Part shown: positions 7,410 to 15,036 of the stretch, one piece after another
Numbering within the stretch: position 1 is the first letter of the stretch
Layout of the letters: every line of letters starts with the position of its first letter
Assembly: GCA_030841765.1 (NCBI GenBank)
Contig: JAUUSS010000010.1
Location: 1 to 36,845 of the forward strand
DNA: 36,845 nucleotides
Direction: 5' to 3'
Source of the DNA: Collinsella aerofaciens
GTDB lineage: Bacteria > Actinomycetota > Coriobacteriia > Coriobacteriales > Coriobacteriaceae
Made by a program: the position numbers and the translations under genes
The notes under the pieces: generated by a model
Databases searched by the model: none
Seen by the model: only the letters and a program-made list of their open reading frames with translations
What the model was told of the DNA's origin: nothing

Positions 7410-8924
7410 ATGGAGAACATCAGCTACGAGACGCTCGAGAAGATCGGCTACAAGGGCTACCTGCTGCCCAAGGACGCGCCCGAGAAGGTTCTGCAATTTG
7501 GCGAGGGCAATTTCCTGCGCGCCTTCGTCGACCGCTTCTTTGACATGGGCAACGAGGCGACCGGCTGGAATGGCAAGGTTGTCATGGTGCAGCCCATCAG
7601 CGGTGCCTTTGGCTTTGCCGACGGTATCAATGCCCAGGACGACCTGTACACCGTGCTGGTGCGCGGCAAGGAGGACGGCAACACGGTCGACGAGTCCCGC
7701 GTGATCAGCGCTTGCAGCCGCTGCATCAACCCGTACCGCGAGGACGACTACCGCGCCATGATGGAGGTCGCCGTCTCTGACGACCTGGAGATTATCGTCT
7801 CCAACACCACCGAGGCCGGTATCGCCTACGACCCGTCCTGCAAGGCCGACGACATGCCGCCCGCGAGCTTCCCCGCCAAGCTTGCCCAGGTGCTCCACAC
7901 CCGCTGGGCTGCCGGCAAGCCGGGCGTCATCGTGCTCGCCTGCGAGCTCATCGATCACAACGGCGAGGAGCTGCTGCGCATCATGAACCAGTACGTGAGC
8001 GACTGGGGCTGGGAGGACGAGTTTGCGCAGTGGATGGCCAACGACTGCACCGTCTGCACCACGCTCGTCGACACTATCGTCCCCGGCCGCATCCGCGACC
8101 CCAAGGAGGCCGCTGCCGTGGCTGAGCGCCTGGGCTACGAGGATCCCTTCCTGGCCGTGCGCGAGCCCTTCCAGATGTGGGGCATCCAGGGCGACGAGTC
8201 GCTTGCCGAGAAGCTTCCCTTCGTAAAGGCCGGCCTGCCGGGCGTCTTTGTGACCCCCGACGTCACCCCGTACAAGAAGCGCAAGGTCCGCATCCTCAAC
8301 GGTGCCCATACCGCCTTTGTCCCGGGTTCCTGGGTTGCCGGCTTTGACATCGTGCGCGATTGCATGCACGACGAGACCGTCCGCGGCTTCATGAACACCA
8401 TGCTCTACGACGAGGTCATCCCGACGCTTGCCGCCGACCTGGATGTCGAGGACTGCAAGGCCTTTGCCGCCGCCGTCGAGAACCGCTTTGACAACCCGTT
8501 TATCGACCACGCGCTGCTCTCCATTTGCCTCAACTCCACGGCCAAGTGGCGCGCTCGCGATCTGCCCACGCTCAAGGACTATGTTGCCGAGACCGGCAGC
8601 CTTCCCAAGTGCCTGGCCACGAGCCTCGCTACGCTCATCGCCTTCTACACGCAGGAGCTTGTGTCCCGCGAGGGCGATGGCCTGCACTTGCGCCGTGCCG
8701 ACGGCACCGAGTACACCGCTCAGGACGATGCCTTCGTGCTCGACTTTTACGCCGCTCACGCTGGCGCCGATGATGCCGAGCTGGTGCATGACGTGCTCAC
8801 CAACGAGCAGATGTGGGGCGAGGACCTTACGCAGATCGCCGGTCTTGAGGAGTTCGTCGTCAGCACACTCGCCGTCGTGCGTGCCGAGGGCGCCAAGCAG
8901 GCCTTCGCCAACGCTCAGGCGTAA
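7410..8924 (+). CDS. uxaB: Tagaturonate reductase (altronate oxidoreductase)
   Basis: UxaB reduces D-tagaturonate to D-altronate with NADH. The protein has 504 residues and belongs to the polyol/mannitol dehydrogenase family. The N-terminal Rossmann domain carries LQFGEGNFLRAF at about 29-40; NTTEAGI and LACELIDHNGEELL follow; the C-terminal domain carries the family catalytic block KVRILNGAHTAFVPGS with Lys, Asn and His. GEGNFLRAFVD and ELIDHNG fit tagaturonate reductase better than mannitol dehydrogenase, and the position between uxaC and uxaA supports this. The start follows TAAGGAGAG. Fructuronate reductase is the main alternative, less likely here because the dehydratase that follows is UxaA-like. 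Confidence 0.93.
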   Translation: MENISYETLEKIGYKGYLLPKDAPEKVLQFGEGNFLRAFVDRFFDMGNEATGWNGKVVMVQPISGAFGFADGINAQDDLYTVLVRGKEDGNTVDESRVISACSRCINPYREDDYRAMMEVAVSDDLEIIVSNTTEAGIAYDPSCKADDMPPASFPAKLAQVLHTRWAAGKPGVIVLACELIDHNGEELLRIMNQYVSDWGWEDEFAQWMANDCTVCTTLVDTIVPGRIRDPKEAAAVAERLGYEDPFLAVREPFQMWGIQGDESLAEKLPFVKAGLPGVFVTPDVTPYKKRKVRILNGAHTAFVPGSWVAGFDIVRDCMHDETVRGFMNTMLYDEVIPTLAADLDVEDCKAFAAAVENRFDNPFIDHALLSICLNSTAKWRARDLPTLKDYVAETGSLPKCLATSLATLIAFYTQELVSREGDGLHLRRADGTEYTAQDDAFVLDFYAAHAGADDAELVHDVLTNEQMWGEDLTQIAGLEEFVVSTLAVVRAEGAKQAFANAQA

Positions 8925-8999
8925 ATTCCCGGTGCGGGCGCCAGACGGCTTGCCCGCGCCTCGACTTCTGCTCAACCTGTAGGGTTAGGACCATTTGTA

Positions 9000-10484
9000 A
9001 TGAACACTATCCAGATCAATCCGGCCGATAACGTGATCGTCGCGCTGTCGCCGCTTGCCAAGGGTGCCGCCGTAACGGTTCCCGGCGCGGGTGAGGTCGT
9101 TGCCGTGGAGGATATCCCGCAGGGCCACAAGATGGCCGTGCGCTCCATTGCGGCTGGCGAGGACGTTATCAAATACGGTCTTCCTATCGGCCACGTGACG
9201 GAGGACATCCAGCCCGGCCAGTGGCTGCACACGCATAACGTCAAGACCAACCTTTCGGGCGAGGTCGAGTACGCATACAACCCGACGCATCCGGTCGTTG
9301 AGCCGGTTGAGCCCGAGACCTTTATGGGCTTCCGTCGCGCCGACGGTCGCGCCGCCACGCGCAACGAGCTGTGGATTATCCCTACGGTCGGCTGCGTCAA
9401 CGAGGTCGCGCGCGCCATGTGCGAGCAGGCTCAGGATTTGGTCGAGGGTTCGCTGGAGGGCGTTTACTACTTCCCGCATCCCTTTGGCTGCTCCCAGACC
9501 GGCGCCGACCACGCCCAGACACGCCGTCTGCTGGTGGCGCTATCGCGTCACGCAAACGCTGCGGGCGTGCTGTTCCTGTCGCTCGGCTGCGAGAACTGCA
9601 CGCATCAGCAGGTGCTCGACGAGCTGGGCGAGTACGATCACGAGCGCGTTCGCTTCCTTACCTGCCAAGATGTTGCCGACGAGCAGGTCGAAGGCCACAA
9701 GATTCTGTCTGAGCTGGCCGACCTGGCCAAGCAGGCCAAGCGTGAGCCCATTCCAGCCTCCGAGCTGGTCATTGGCCTTAAGTGCGGTGGCTCTGACGGT
9801 CTTTCGGGCATTACCGCCAACCCCACGATCGGTCGCGTGAGCGATATGCTCGTCGCCCGCGGTGGCACGTCGGTGCTCACCGAGGTCCCCGAGATGTTTG
9901 GCGCCGAGAGCATTCTGCTCGATCGCTGCGAGGACGAGCAGGTGTTTAACGCCGCCTCCGACATGCTCAACGGCTTTAAGGATTACTTTATTAGCCATGG
10001 CGAGGTCGTCTACGAGAACCCGAGCCCCGGCAACAAGGATGGCGGCATCACCACGCTCGAGGACAAGAGCTGCGGCTGCGTGCAAAAGGGCGGCTCTGCC
10101 CCCATCGTCGACGTGCTGCCGTATGCCGGTCAGGCTACCAAGCATGGCCTGAACATGCTGTGCGGTCCGGGCAACGACATGGTATCCACCACGGCCCTGA
10201 CGGCTGCCGGCTGCCACGTGATCCTGTTCTCGACCGGCCGCGGCACGCCGTTTGGTGCGCCGGCGCCTACGCTCAAGGTGTTCACCAACCAGCGTCTGTG
10301 CGACCACAAGGCCAACTGGATGGACTTTAATGCCGGCGTGATTGCCACGGGTGAGCGCACGCTCGACGAGACTGCCCGCGACCTGTACCAGCTGGTGCTG
10401 GAGACGGCGAGCGGTAAGCTCACGAGTGCCGAGCGCCGTGGCTGTCACGAGATCAGTATCTGGAAGGACGGCGTCTGCCTGTAG
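9000..10484 (+). CDS. uxaA: Altronate dehydratase
   Basis: UxaA dehydrates D-altronate to 2-keto-3-deoxy-D-gluconate. The 494 residues hold an N-terminal SAF-type domain (about 1-95, with IPQGHKMAV and IKYGLPIG) followed by the main UxaA/GarD-type domain (GCSQTGADHAQTRR, LGCENCTHQQ, KCGGSDGLSGITANP, CGPGNDMVSTTALTAAG). The family needs an iron-type cofactor, consistent with the conserved cysteines. The start at 9000 is supported by AGGGTTAGGA upstream. It ends the uxaCBA operon. The KDG made here needs a kinase and an aldolase that are not in the window. Confidence 0.95.
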   Translation: MNTIQINPADNVIVALSPLAKGAAVTVPGAGEVVAVEDIPQGHKMAVRSIAAGEDVIKYGLPIGHVTEDIQPGQWLHTHNVKTNLSGEVEYAYNPTHPVVEPVEPETFMGFRRADGRAATRNELWIIPTVGCVNEVARAMCEQAQDLVEGSLEGVYYFPHPFGCSQTGADHAQTRRLLVALSRHANAAGVLFLSLGCENCTHQQVLDELGEYDHERVRFLTCQDVADEQVEGHKILSELADLAKQAKREPIPASELVIGLKCGGSDGLSGITANPTIGRVSDMLVARGGTSVLTEVPEMFGAESILLDRCEDEQVFNAASDMLNGFKDYFISHGEVVYENPSPGNKDGGITTLEDKSCGCVQKGGSAPIVDVLPYAGQATKHGLNMLCGPGNDMVSTTALTAAGCHVILFSTGRGTPFGAPAPTLKVFTNQRLCDHKANWMDFNAGVIATGERTLDETARDLYQLVLETASGKLTSAERRGCHEISIWKDGVCL

Positions 10485-10516
10485 TGGCAAACAAGTCCGT
10501 ATAGGGCGCTATTGAC

Positions 10517-10552
10517 CATGGCCCCGTCGGGAGTGTTCCCGGCGGGGCCATG
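10517..10552 (+). terminator. Hairpin terminator after uxaA
   Basis: CATGGCCCCGTCGGGA pairs with the following TTCCCGGCGGGGCCATG (one bulged pair). The T tract is weak (TGTTGT), so efficiency may be modest. Confidence 0.7.
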
Positions 10553-10603
10553 TTGTCCCGTTCGTTCAAACGCGTTTTTCGGAGGCACGGGGGGGCGAAA
10601 CAA

Positions 10604-10616
10604 TAAACGTTCACCT
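10604..10616. promoter_or_regulatory. Variant LacI-type operator upstream of the symporter gene
   Basis: TAAACGTTCACCT keeps one perfect half and the AACGTT centre of the main palindrome. It lies 117 bp from the next copy, a distance that would allow DNA looping. Confidence 0.5.
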
Positions 10617-10684
10617 AATTGCTCAAAATCTAAACCCACTCAATGCCCCTGTAATCGAGATTGTTTTGAGCTATATGCCCGTTC

Positions 10685-10704
10685 AACGGCAAAAAACGAC
10701 CGTT
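10685..10704. promoter_or_regulatory. Second conserved dyad (AACGG-N10-CCGTT) before the symporter gene
   Basis: Same dyad, same 10-bp spacer and similar A-rich interior as at 5744-5763. TAATAT at 10711-10716 just downstream is a likely -10 element. Confidence 0.5.
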
Positions 10705-10720
10705 CAAGGATAATATACAA

Positions 10721-10732
10721 GTGAACGTTCAC
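10721..10732. promoter_or_regulatory. LacI-type operator before the symporter gene
   Basis: GTGAACGTTCAC, identical to the uxaC operator core, placed just after a likely -10 element (TAATAT). Confidence 0.8.
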
Positions 10733-10761
10733 CTATCATAAGCAATCGCGCATAATCTAGC

Positions 10762-10773
10762 TAAACGTTCACC
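10762..10773. promoter_or_regulatory. Variant LacI-type operator before the symporter gene
   Basis: TAAACGTTCACC, one perfect half site, 41 bp downstream of the main operator. This spacing resembles the 38-bp pair before uxaC. Confidence 0.55.
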
Positions 10774-10851
10774 CTGAACGGCATGCAGACAGACGTCGGT
10801 ATGGACTCCAATGTCTTGTTCCAAGACAATCGAGAAAAGAGAGGGAGCTCG

Positions 10852-12411
10852 ATGACTAACAAGATCGGTAAAAAGCGCAAGATCACATTCTGGACGCGCT
10901 TGGGCTTTGGTATGGGCGGCATGCTCAACTCCGGTGCCCTGACCTTTACGCACAGCTACATGGTGCTGTTCCTGTCCACGGAGTGCGGCCTGTCCGCAGG
11001 CGAGGCTGCGCTGATCAGCTCGTTCGCCATCTATCTCAACGCCATTCTGTGCCCGCTTATGGGCTTTGTGGCCGATAACTTCTACGCTACCAAGATCGGC
11101 CGTATCTTTGGCCGCCGCCGTTTCTGGATCTTGCTGGCAATCCCGATGATGGTCGCCGAGCCGCTCATCTTTGTGGCTACGCCGTTCGGTTTCCCGTACT
11201 ACTTTGTGCTGTACCTGATCTACAACGTCGCGTATACGTTCTGCACCGCCAACCTGTCGCCGCTTACCATCGAGATGACCGACGACTTCAAGGAGCGTAC
11301 GTACCTCACCGGCTACAAGCACCTCTTTGGTAACGCCGCCGGCTTCCTGATGGCAGCACTCGTCGGCTTTGGCTTTGGCACCTTCGGCGAGACCAACCCG
11401 TTCAGCTACTTCATCATCGCTACGGTCAACGCTTCGGTCATGGCAATCTCGCTGCTGTGCGTGTACCTGTCCACGTGGGAGCACACCCCCGAGGAGGTGG
11501 CTCAGGAGAAGATCGAGAGCGTCGGCGAGGGTATCAAGAAGTTCTTCATCGACGTTGTCTCTACCTTCCGCAACAAGTCCTTCCGCAAGGTCCTGTATGC
11601 GCAGGTCTCCACGAAGCTCGCTGCTGCCTGCTGGTCTGCCTGCCTGTCCTTCTTCATCGTCTACTGTCTGCAGATTCCTAAGTCCTACGAGTCCGTGATG
11701 GAGATGCCTGGCAAGGTCGTCGCTATTGTCTGCACCGCCATCTGGGTCGCCCTCATGGCCAAGAAGGGCTTCCACAAGTCTTGGTACCTCGCAAATGTCG
11801 GTTGCGCTGCGTGCATCATCGCCTACAACTACTTCGCCTTTGGTCAGATCAATGGCACCTCCACGGTCGCCATCGCCATGATCGCCTACCCCATCATCTT
11901 CGCCATCTGGAAGTTCTTCTACGTCGGCTTCCAGTACCTGCCCGATGTTCTGCTCAACTACATCCCCGACGTCGATGAGCTCATCACCCTGCGTCGTCGC
12001 GAGGGCATCTACAGCTCCGCTCAGCAGCTCTGTCAGCAGATCGCCCAGGCTATCGCCGTTAACGCATGGGCCATCGTCCTTGCTGCCTCCGGCTTCATTC
12101 AGACCGCCGGCAACAGCGACGCCGTGACCCAGCCCGCCACCGTGCCTCTGTACATCTGCGGCTACATGCTCATCGGCTGCGCCGGCTTCTTCCTGCTCGC
12201 GGCTGTCCTTGCCCGCGGCATCAAGATCGACAAGGAGCAGTGCGACGTCCTTTGCGACGAGATCCGCCGCGTCAAGGAGGGTGGCAAGATGGCCGACGTC
12301 AAGCCCGAGGTCAAGGCGCTTTGCGAGGAGCTCTCCGGCTTTAAGTACGAGGACTGCTTTGCCCACAACAACGTTGGCTTCCAGGACGGTAGCGTAACTC
12401 CCGCCGAGTAA
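10852..12411 (+). CDS. GPH-type sugar:cation symporter, probable uronate/oligouronate importer
   Basis: A 519-residue protein of the glycoside-pentoside-hexuronide:cation symporter family in the major facilitator superfamily. It has about 12 membrane segments, starting with WTRLGFGMGGMLNSGALTF. The cytoplasmic loop contains GRIFGRRRFWILL, a GPH hallmark. The start at 10852 follows GAGAGGGAG; an earlier in-frame ATG at 10783 lacks a comparable site and would add a polar tail. It lies between the uxaCBA operon and GH28, under matching operators, so galacturonate or short pectic oligomers are the likely cargo. The C-terminal 60 residues are hydrophilic and cytoplasmic. It is the only sugar transporter in the window. 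Substrate is inferred from context. Confidence 0.87.
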   Translation: MTNKIGKKRKITFWTRLGFGMGGMLNSGALTFTHSYMVLFLSTECGLSAGEAALISSFAIYLNAILCPLMGFVADNFYATKIGRIFGRRRFWILLAIPMMVAEPLIFVATPFGFPYYFVLYLIYNVAYTFCTANLSPLTIEMTDDFKERTYLTGYKHLFGNAAGFLMAALVGFGFGTFGETNPFSYFIIATVNASVMAISLLCVYLSTWEHTPEEVAQEKIESVGEGIKKFFIDVVSTFRNKSFRKVLYAQVSTKLAAACWSACLSFFIVYCLQIPKSYESVMEMPGKVVAIVCTAIWVALMAKKGFHKSWYLANVGCAACIIAYNYFAFGQINGTSTVAIAMIAYPIIFAIWKFFYVGFQYLPDVLLNYIPDVDELITLRRREGIYSSAQQLCQQIAQAIAVNAWAIVLAASGFIQTAGNSDAVTQPATVPLYICGYMLIGCAGFFLLAAVLARGIKIDKEQCDVLCDEIRRVKEGGKMADVKPEVKALCEELSGFKYEDCFAHNNVGFQDGSVTPAE

Positions 12412-12434
12412 GGCCGACATATCGTCCAAATCAC

Positions 12435-12478
12435 AGGGCCGTGCCACCGGAATTCCGCCGGCAGGCACGGCCCTTTTT
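12435..12478 (+). terminator. Rho-independent terminator after the symporter gene
   Basis: AGGGCCGTGCC pairs with GGCACGGCCCT, with an inner CCGG/CCGG stem, followed by five T. Confidence 0.88.
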
Positions 12479-12526
12479 CAACAGCGTACAATTTGCCTTT
12501 AGAGCATCTTTTTGAGGGAGAAACCC

Positions 12527-14122
12527 ATGGAGACGAACGTTATCTGGCGCAACGCGCGCGCGGCGGTTATCGAGCTTGACGACGGCGGTTACTTTACCTG
12601 CGCCGATACGTGGGAGATCTTTGTCAACGACGAGCCCGCCGGTACCACGAATACGGTCGAGACCTATGTCGACGGCCTGACCCCCGGCAAGCGTAACCTG
12701 GTTCGTTTTGTTTGTGGCGAGCGTGAGCTGAGCGTAGGTGTCACCACGCCGGCAGAGCCTTTTACCATTAACGTTCGCGACTGTGGCGCCAAGGGCGATG
12801 CCGAGCACGACGACACCACCAACATCCAGGCTGCCATCATGGCCTGCCCCAAGGGCGGGCGCGTGCTGATCCCCGCCGGTAGTTATCGCATCAAGTCTCT
12901 CTTCCTTAAGAGCAATATCAACATCGAGCTTGCTGAGGGCGCCGTGCTGCTGGCTCGCCACGACCGCGCGGCGCTTGCCTACATCCCCGGTACGGTCAAG
13001 GGCGACGAGGGCGCTGGGTATGCCGGCACCGACATGCTGCCCCTGGGCCGCTGGGAGGGCGAGAGTTTCTCGACCTACTGTTCTACCTTTACGGGTCTGA
13101 GCGTGCACGACGTGTGCATTTATGGTCGCGGCGCCATCGACGGTCAGACCGATTTTGCCGAGGACAACTGGTGGAACAAGGACTTTAAGAACATCTTTCG
13201 CCCCGAGGAGCGCCGCGAGATCGCCCGCCCGCGCATGATTTTCCTGTCCGAGTGCGAGAACGTGAGCTTGGCCGGCTTCACCGTCCGCAACAGCCCGGCG
13301 TGGAACATCCACCCCATCCTGTGCGAGCACGTCGATGCGCTCTGCCTGTCGATCGAGGGTCCCAAGAATTCCCACAACACCGATGGCTTCGATCCCGAGA
13401 GCTGCGGTTTTGTTCGCATCCTTGGTTGTCAGTTCTCGGTGGGTGACGACTGCATCGCCATCAAGAGCGGCAAGCTGGGCATTGAGCCCGAGCTTCGTCC
13501 CGCCACGCACGACGTGCTGATCTCTCACTGCTACATGCACGATGGTCACGGCGCCGTGGTCCTGGGTTCAGAGGCTGCCGGCGGCATCAAGGACCTTACC
13601 GTGAGCAAGTGCCTCTTTGAGCGCACCGACCGCGGCCTGCGCGTCAAGACCCGCCGCGGGCGCGGCAAGGATGCCGTCAACGAGGGCATTACCTTTGAGC
13701 ACATTCGCATGGACGAGGTGCTCACGCCCTTCGTGGTCAACTCCTTCTACTTCTGTGACAAGGACGGCAAGACCGACTACGTGCAGTCTCGCGAGGCACT
13801 GCCCGTCGACGACCGCACGCCCGGCTTTGGTGCCACGACGTTTTGCGATATCGAGGCCACCAACTGCCATGCTGCCGCGGCCTATATCACGGGTCTGCCC
13901 GAGAGCAAGGTGACACGTCTGACGTTCCAAGACGTTCACGTTACCTTTGCCGACGATGCCGAGCCCTTTGTGCCGGCCATGGCCTGTGGTGTGGAGCCGA
14001 TGGTGCGCCAGGGCATCATCGCGCAAAACGTCAAGGTACTCGACCTGCAAAATGTGGTTATTGAGGGCCAGGACGGCGAGGAGCTGCAGCTCCAGAACGT
14101 TGACAAGGTTGTCCGTTCCTAA
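12527..14122 (+). CDS. GH28 polygalacturonase, cytoplasmic
   Basis: A 531-residue glycoside hydrolase family 28 enzyme that hydrolyses alpha-1,4 bonds between galacturonate residues. An N-terminal beta-sandwich-like domain (about 1-78) precedes the beta-helix. All GH28 signature blocks are present: NTD at 284-286, GDDCIAIKSG with Asp307 and Asp308, DGHG with His341, and RVK at 372-374. There is no signal peptide, so it works inside the cell on imported oligomers, which suggests an exo-acting enzyme. The start at 12527 follows GAGGGAG; an ATG at 12512 is less well placed. No copy of the LacI-type operator is seen directly upstream. Rhamnogalacturonan or xylogalacturonan specificity cannot be excluded. 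Confidence 0.92.
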   Translation: METNVIWRNARAAVIELDDGGYFTCADTWEIFVNDEPAGTTNTVETYVDGLTPGKRNLVRFVCGERELSVGVTTPAEPFTINVRDCGAKGDAEHDDTTNIQAAIMACPKGGRVLIPAGSYRIKSLFLKSNINIELAEGAVLLARHDRAALAYIPGTVKGDEGAGYAGTDMLPLGRWEGESFSTYCSTFTGLSVHDVCIYGRGAIDGQTDFAEDNWWNKDFKNIFRPEERREIARPRMIFLSECENVSLAGFTVRNSPAWNIHPILCEHVDALCLSIEGPKNSHNTDGFDPESCGFVRILGCQFSVGDDCIAIKSGKLGIEPELRPATHDVLISHCYMHDGHGAVVLGSEAAGGIKDLTVSKCLFERTDRGLRVKTRRGRGKDAVNEGITFEHIRMDEVLTPFVVNSFYFCDKDGKTDYVQSREALPVDDRTPGFGATTFCDIEATNCHAAAAYITGLPESKVTRLTFQDVHVTFADDAEPFVPAMACGVEPMVRQGIIAQNVKVLDLQNVVIEGQDGEELQLQNVDKVVRS

Positions 14123-14137
14123 CTCGGGTTGATGACC

Positions 14138-14175
14138 AGGGCTGCATTGTCGGATAAATCGGCAATGCAGCCCTT
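14138..14175 (+). terminator. Rho-independent terminator after GH28
   Basis: AGGGCTGCATTG pairs with CAATGCAGCCCT across a 13-nt loop; the T tail is short. Confidence 0.7.
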
Positions 14176-14226
14176 GTGCGATACGGCCGTGTGCGCTGCG
14201 CTACGCATCATGGTGAAAGGGAATAC

Positions 14227-15036
14227 ATGCTCAATAAAACGATTCCTGTCGGGGTCGATGGCTCGTCTGCCACGATTACGTCTTATGTTTTTGCCCCGAC
14301 CGAAGATGCTTATGCTTTAAAACCGCTGCCTGCAGTTGTGGTCGTGCCAGGAGGCGGCTACGATCACGTTTCGCCGCGCGAAGGCGAGCCGGTAGCGCTC
14401 CGTTTGTTGGCGATGGGCTACCAAGCGTTTGTACTGAACTATTCGGTTGCTCCGGCTGTCTGTCCGCTGGCATTGCAAGAACTCGCGCGGGCGGTCGATA
14501 CCGTCCGAAGCCATGCGGCAGAGTACTGTGTCGATCCTGATCGGATTACGGTCATGGGTTTTTCGGCCGGCGGGCATCTAGTTGGCTTGCTCGGGGCGCT
14601 TTGGGACCAACCCTGGCTTGCAGAGTCGATTGCGGCATCGCCTGAGTCGATTCGGCCTGACACACTTTGCTTGGGCTATCCGGTCGTAAGCTCGGGGGCC
14701 TATGCTCATCGTGGTTCATTTGAACACCTAACGGGTGCCGATGGCGCTTTGGCTCAAAAGTTGTCGATCGAGAATATGGTGGGCGAGGGCTTCCCCCGTA
14801 CGTTCTTGTGGCATACCGCCGAGGATGCATCGGTACCAGTTCAAAATAGCCTCCTTCTTGCGCAGGCTCTTGCCGACCACGGGATTGGCTTTAGCCTACA
14901 TGTCTTTCCGCATGGAAAGCATGGGGCATCGCTCGCCACGGCCCTAACGGCATTTAAGGGCTGCGCCGAGCATATTCAGCCACAAGTTCAGGGCTGGCCT
15001 GAACAGTTCGCTTCCTGGGAGCGTGATGGACGATGA
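14227..15036 (+). CDS. Alpha/beta-hydrolase esterase, probably pectin/sugar deacetylase
   Basis: A 269-residue alpha/beta hydrolase. The oxyanion region VVPGGGYDHVSPREGEP is followed by the nucleophile elbow GFSAGGH, an acid block AEDASVPVQNS and the catalytic histidine in HGKHGAS. This matches BD-FAE/acetyl-xylan-esterase-like proteins that remove acetyl groups from sugars. No signal peptide is present. The start follows GAAAGGGA. The stop overlaps the start of the CE8 fusion gene by 4 bp (ATGA), so the two are translationally coupled and probably act on the same imported substrate. Codons are less GC-rich than in the uxa genes. The actual ester is not known from sequence. Confidence 0.82.
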   Translation: MLNKTIPVGVDGSSATITSYVFAPTEDAYALKPLPAVVVVPGGGYDHVSPREGEPVALRLLAMGYQAFVLNYSVAPAVCPLALQELARAVDTVRSHAAEYCVDPDRITVMGFSAGGHLVGLLGALWDQPWLAESIAASPESIRPDTLCLGYPVVSSGAYAHRGSFEHLTGADGALAQKLSIENMVGEGFPRTFLWHTAEDASVPVQNSLLLAQALADHGIGFSLHVFPHGKHGASLATALTAFKGCAEHIQPQVQGWPEQFASWERDGR

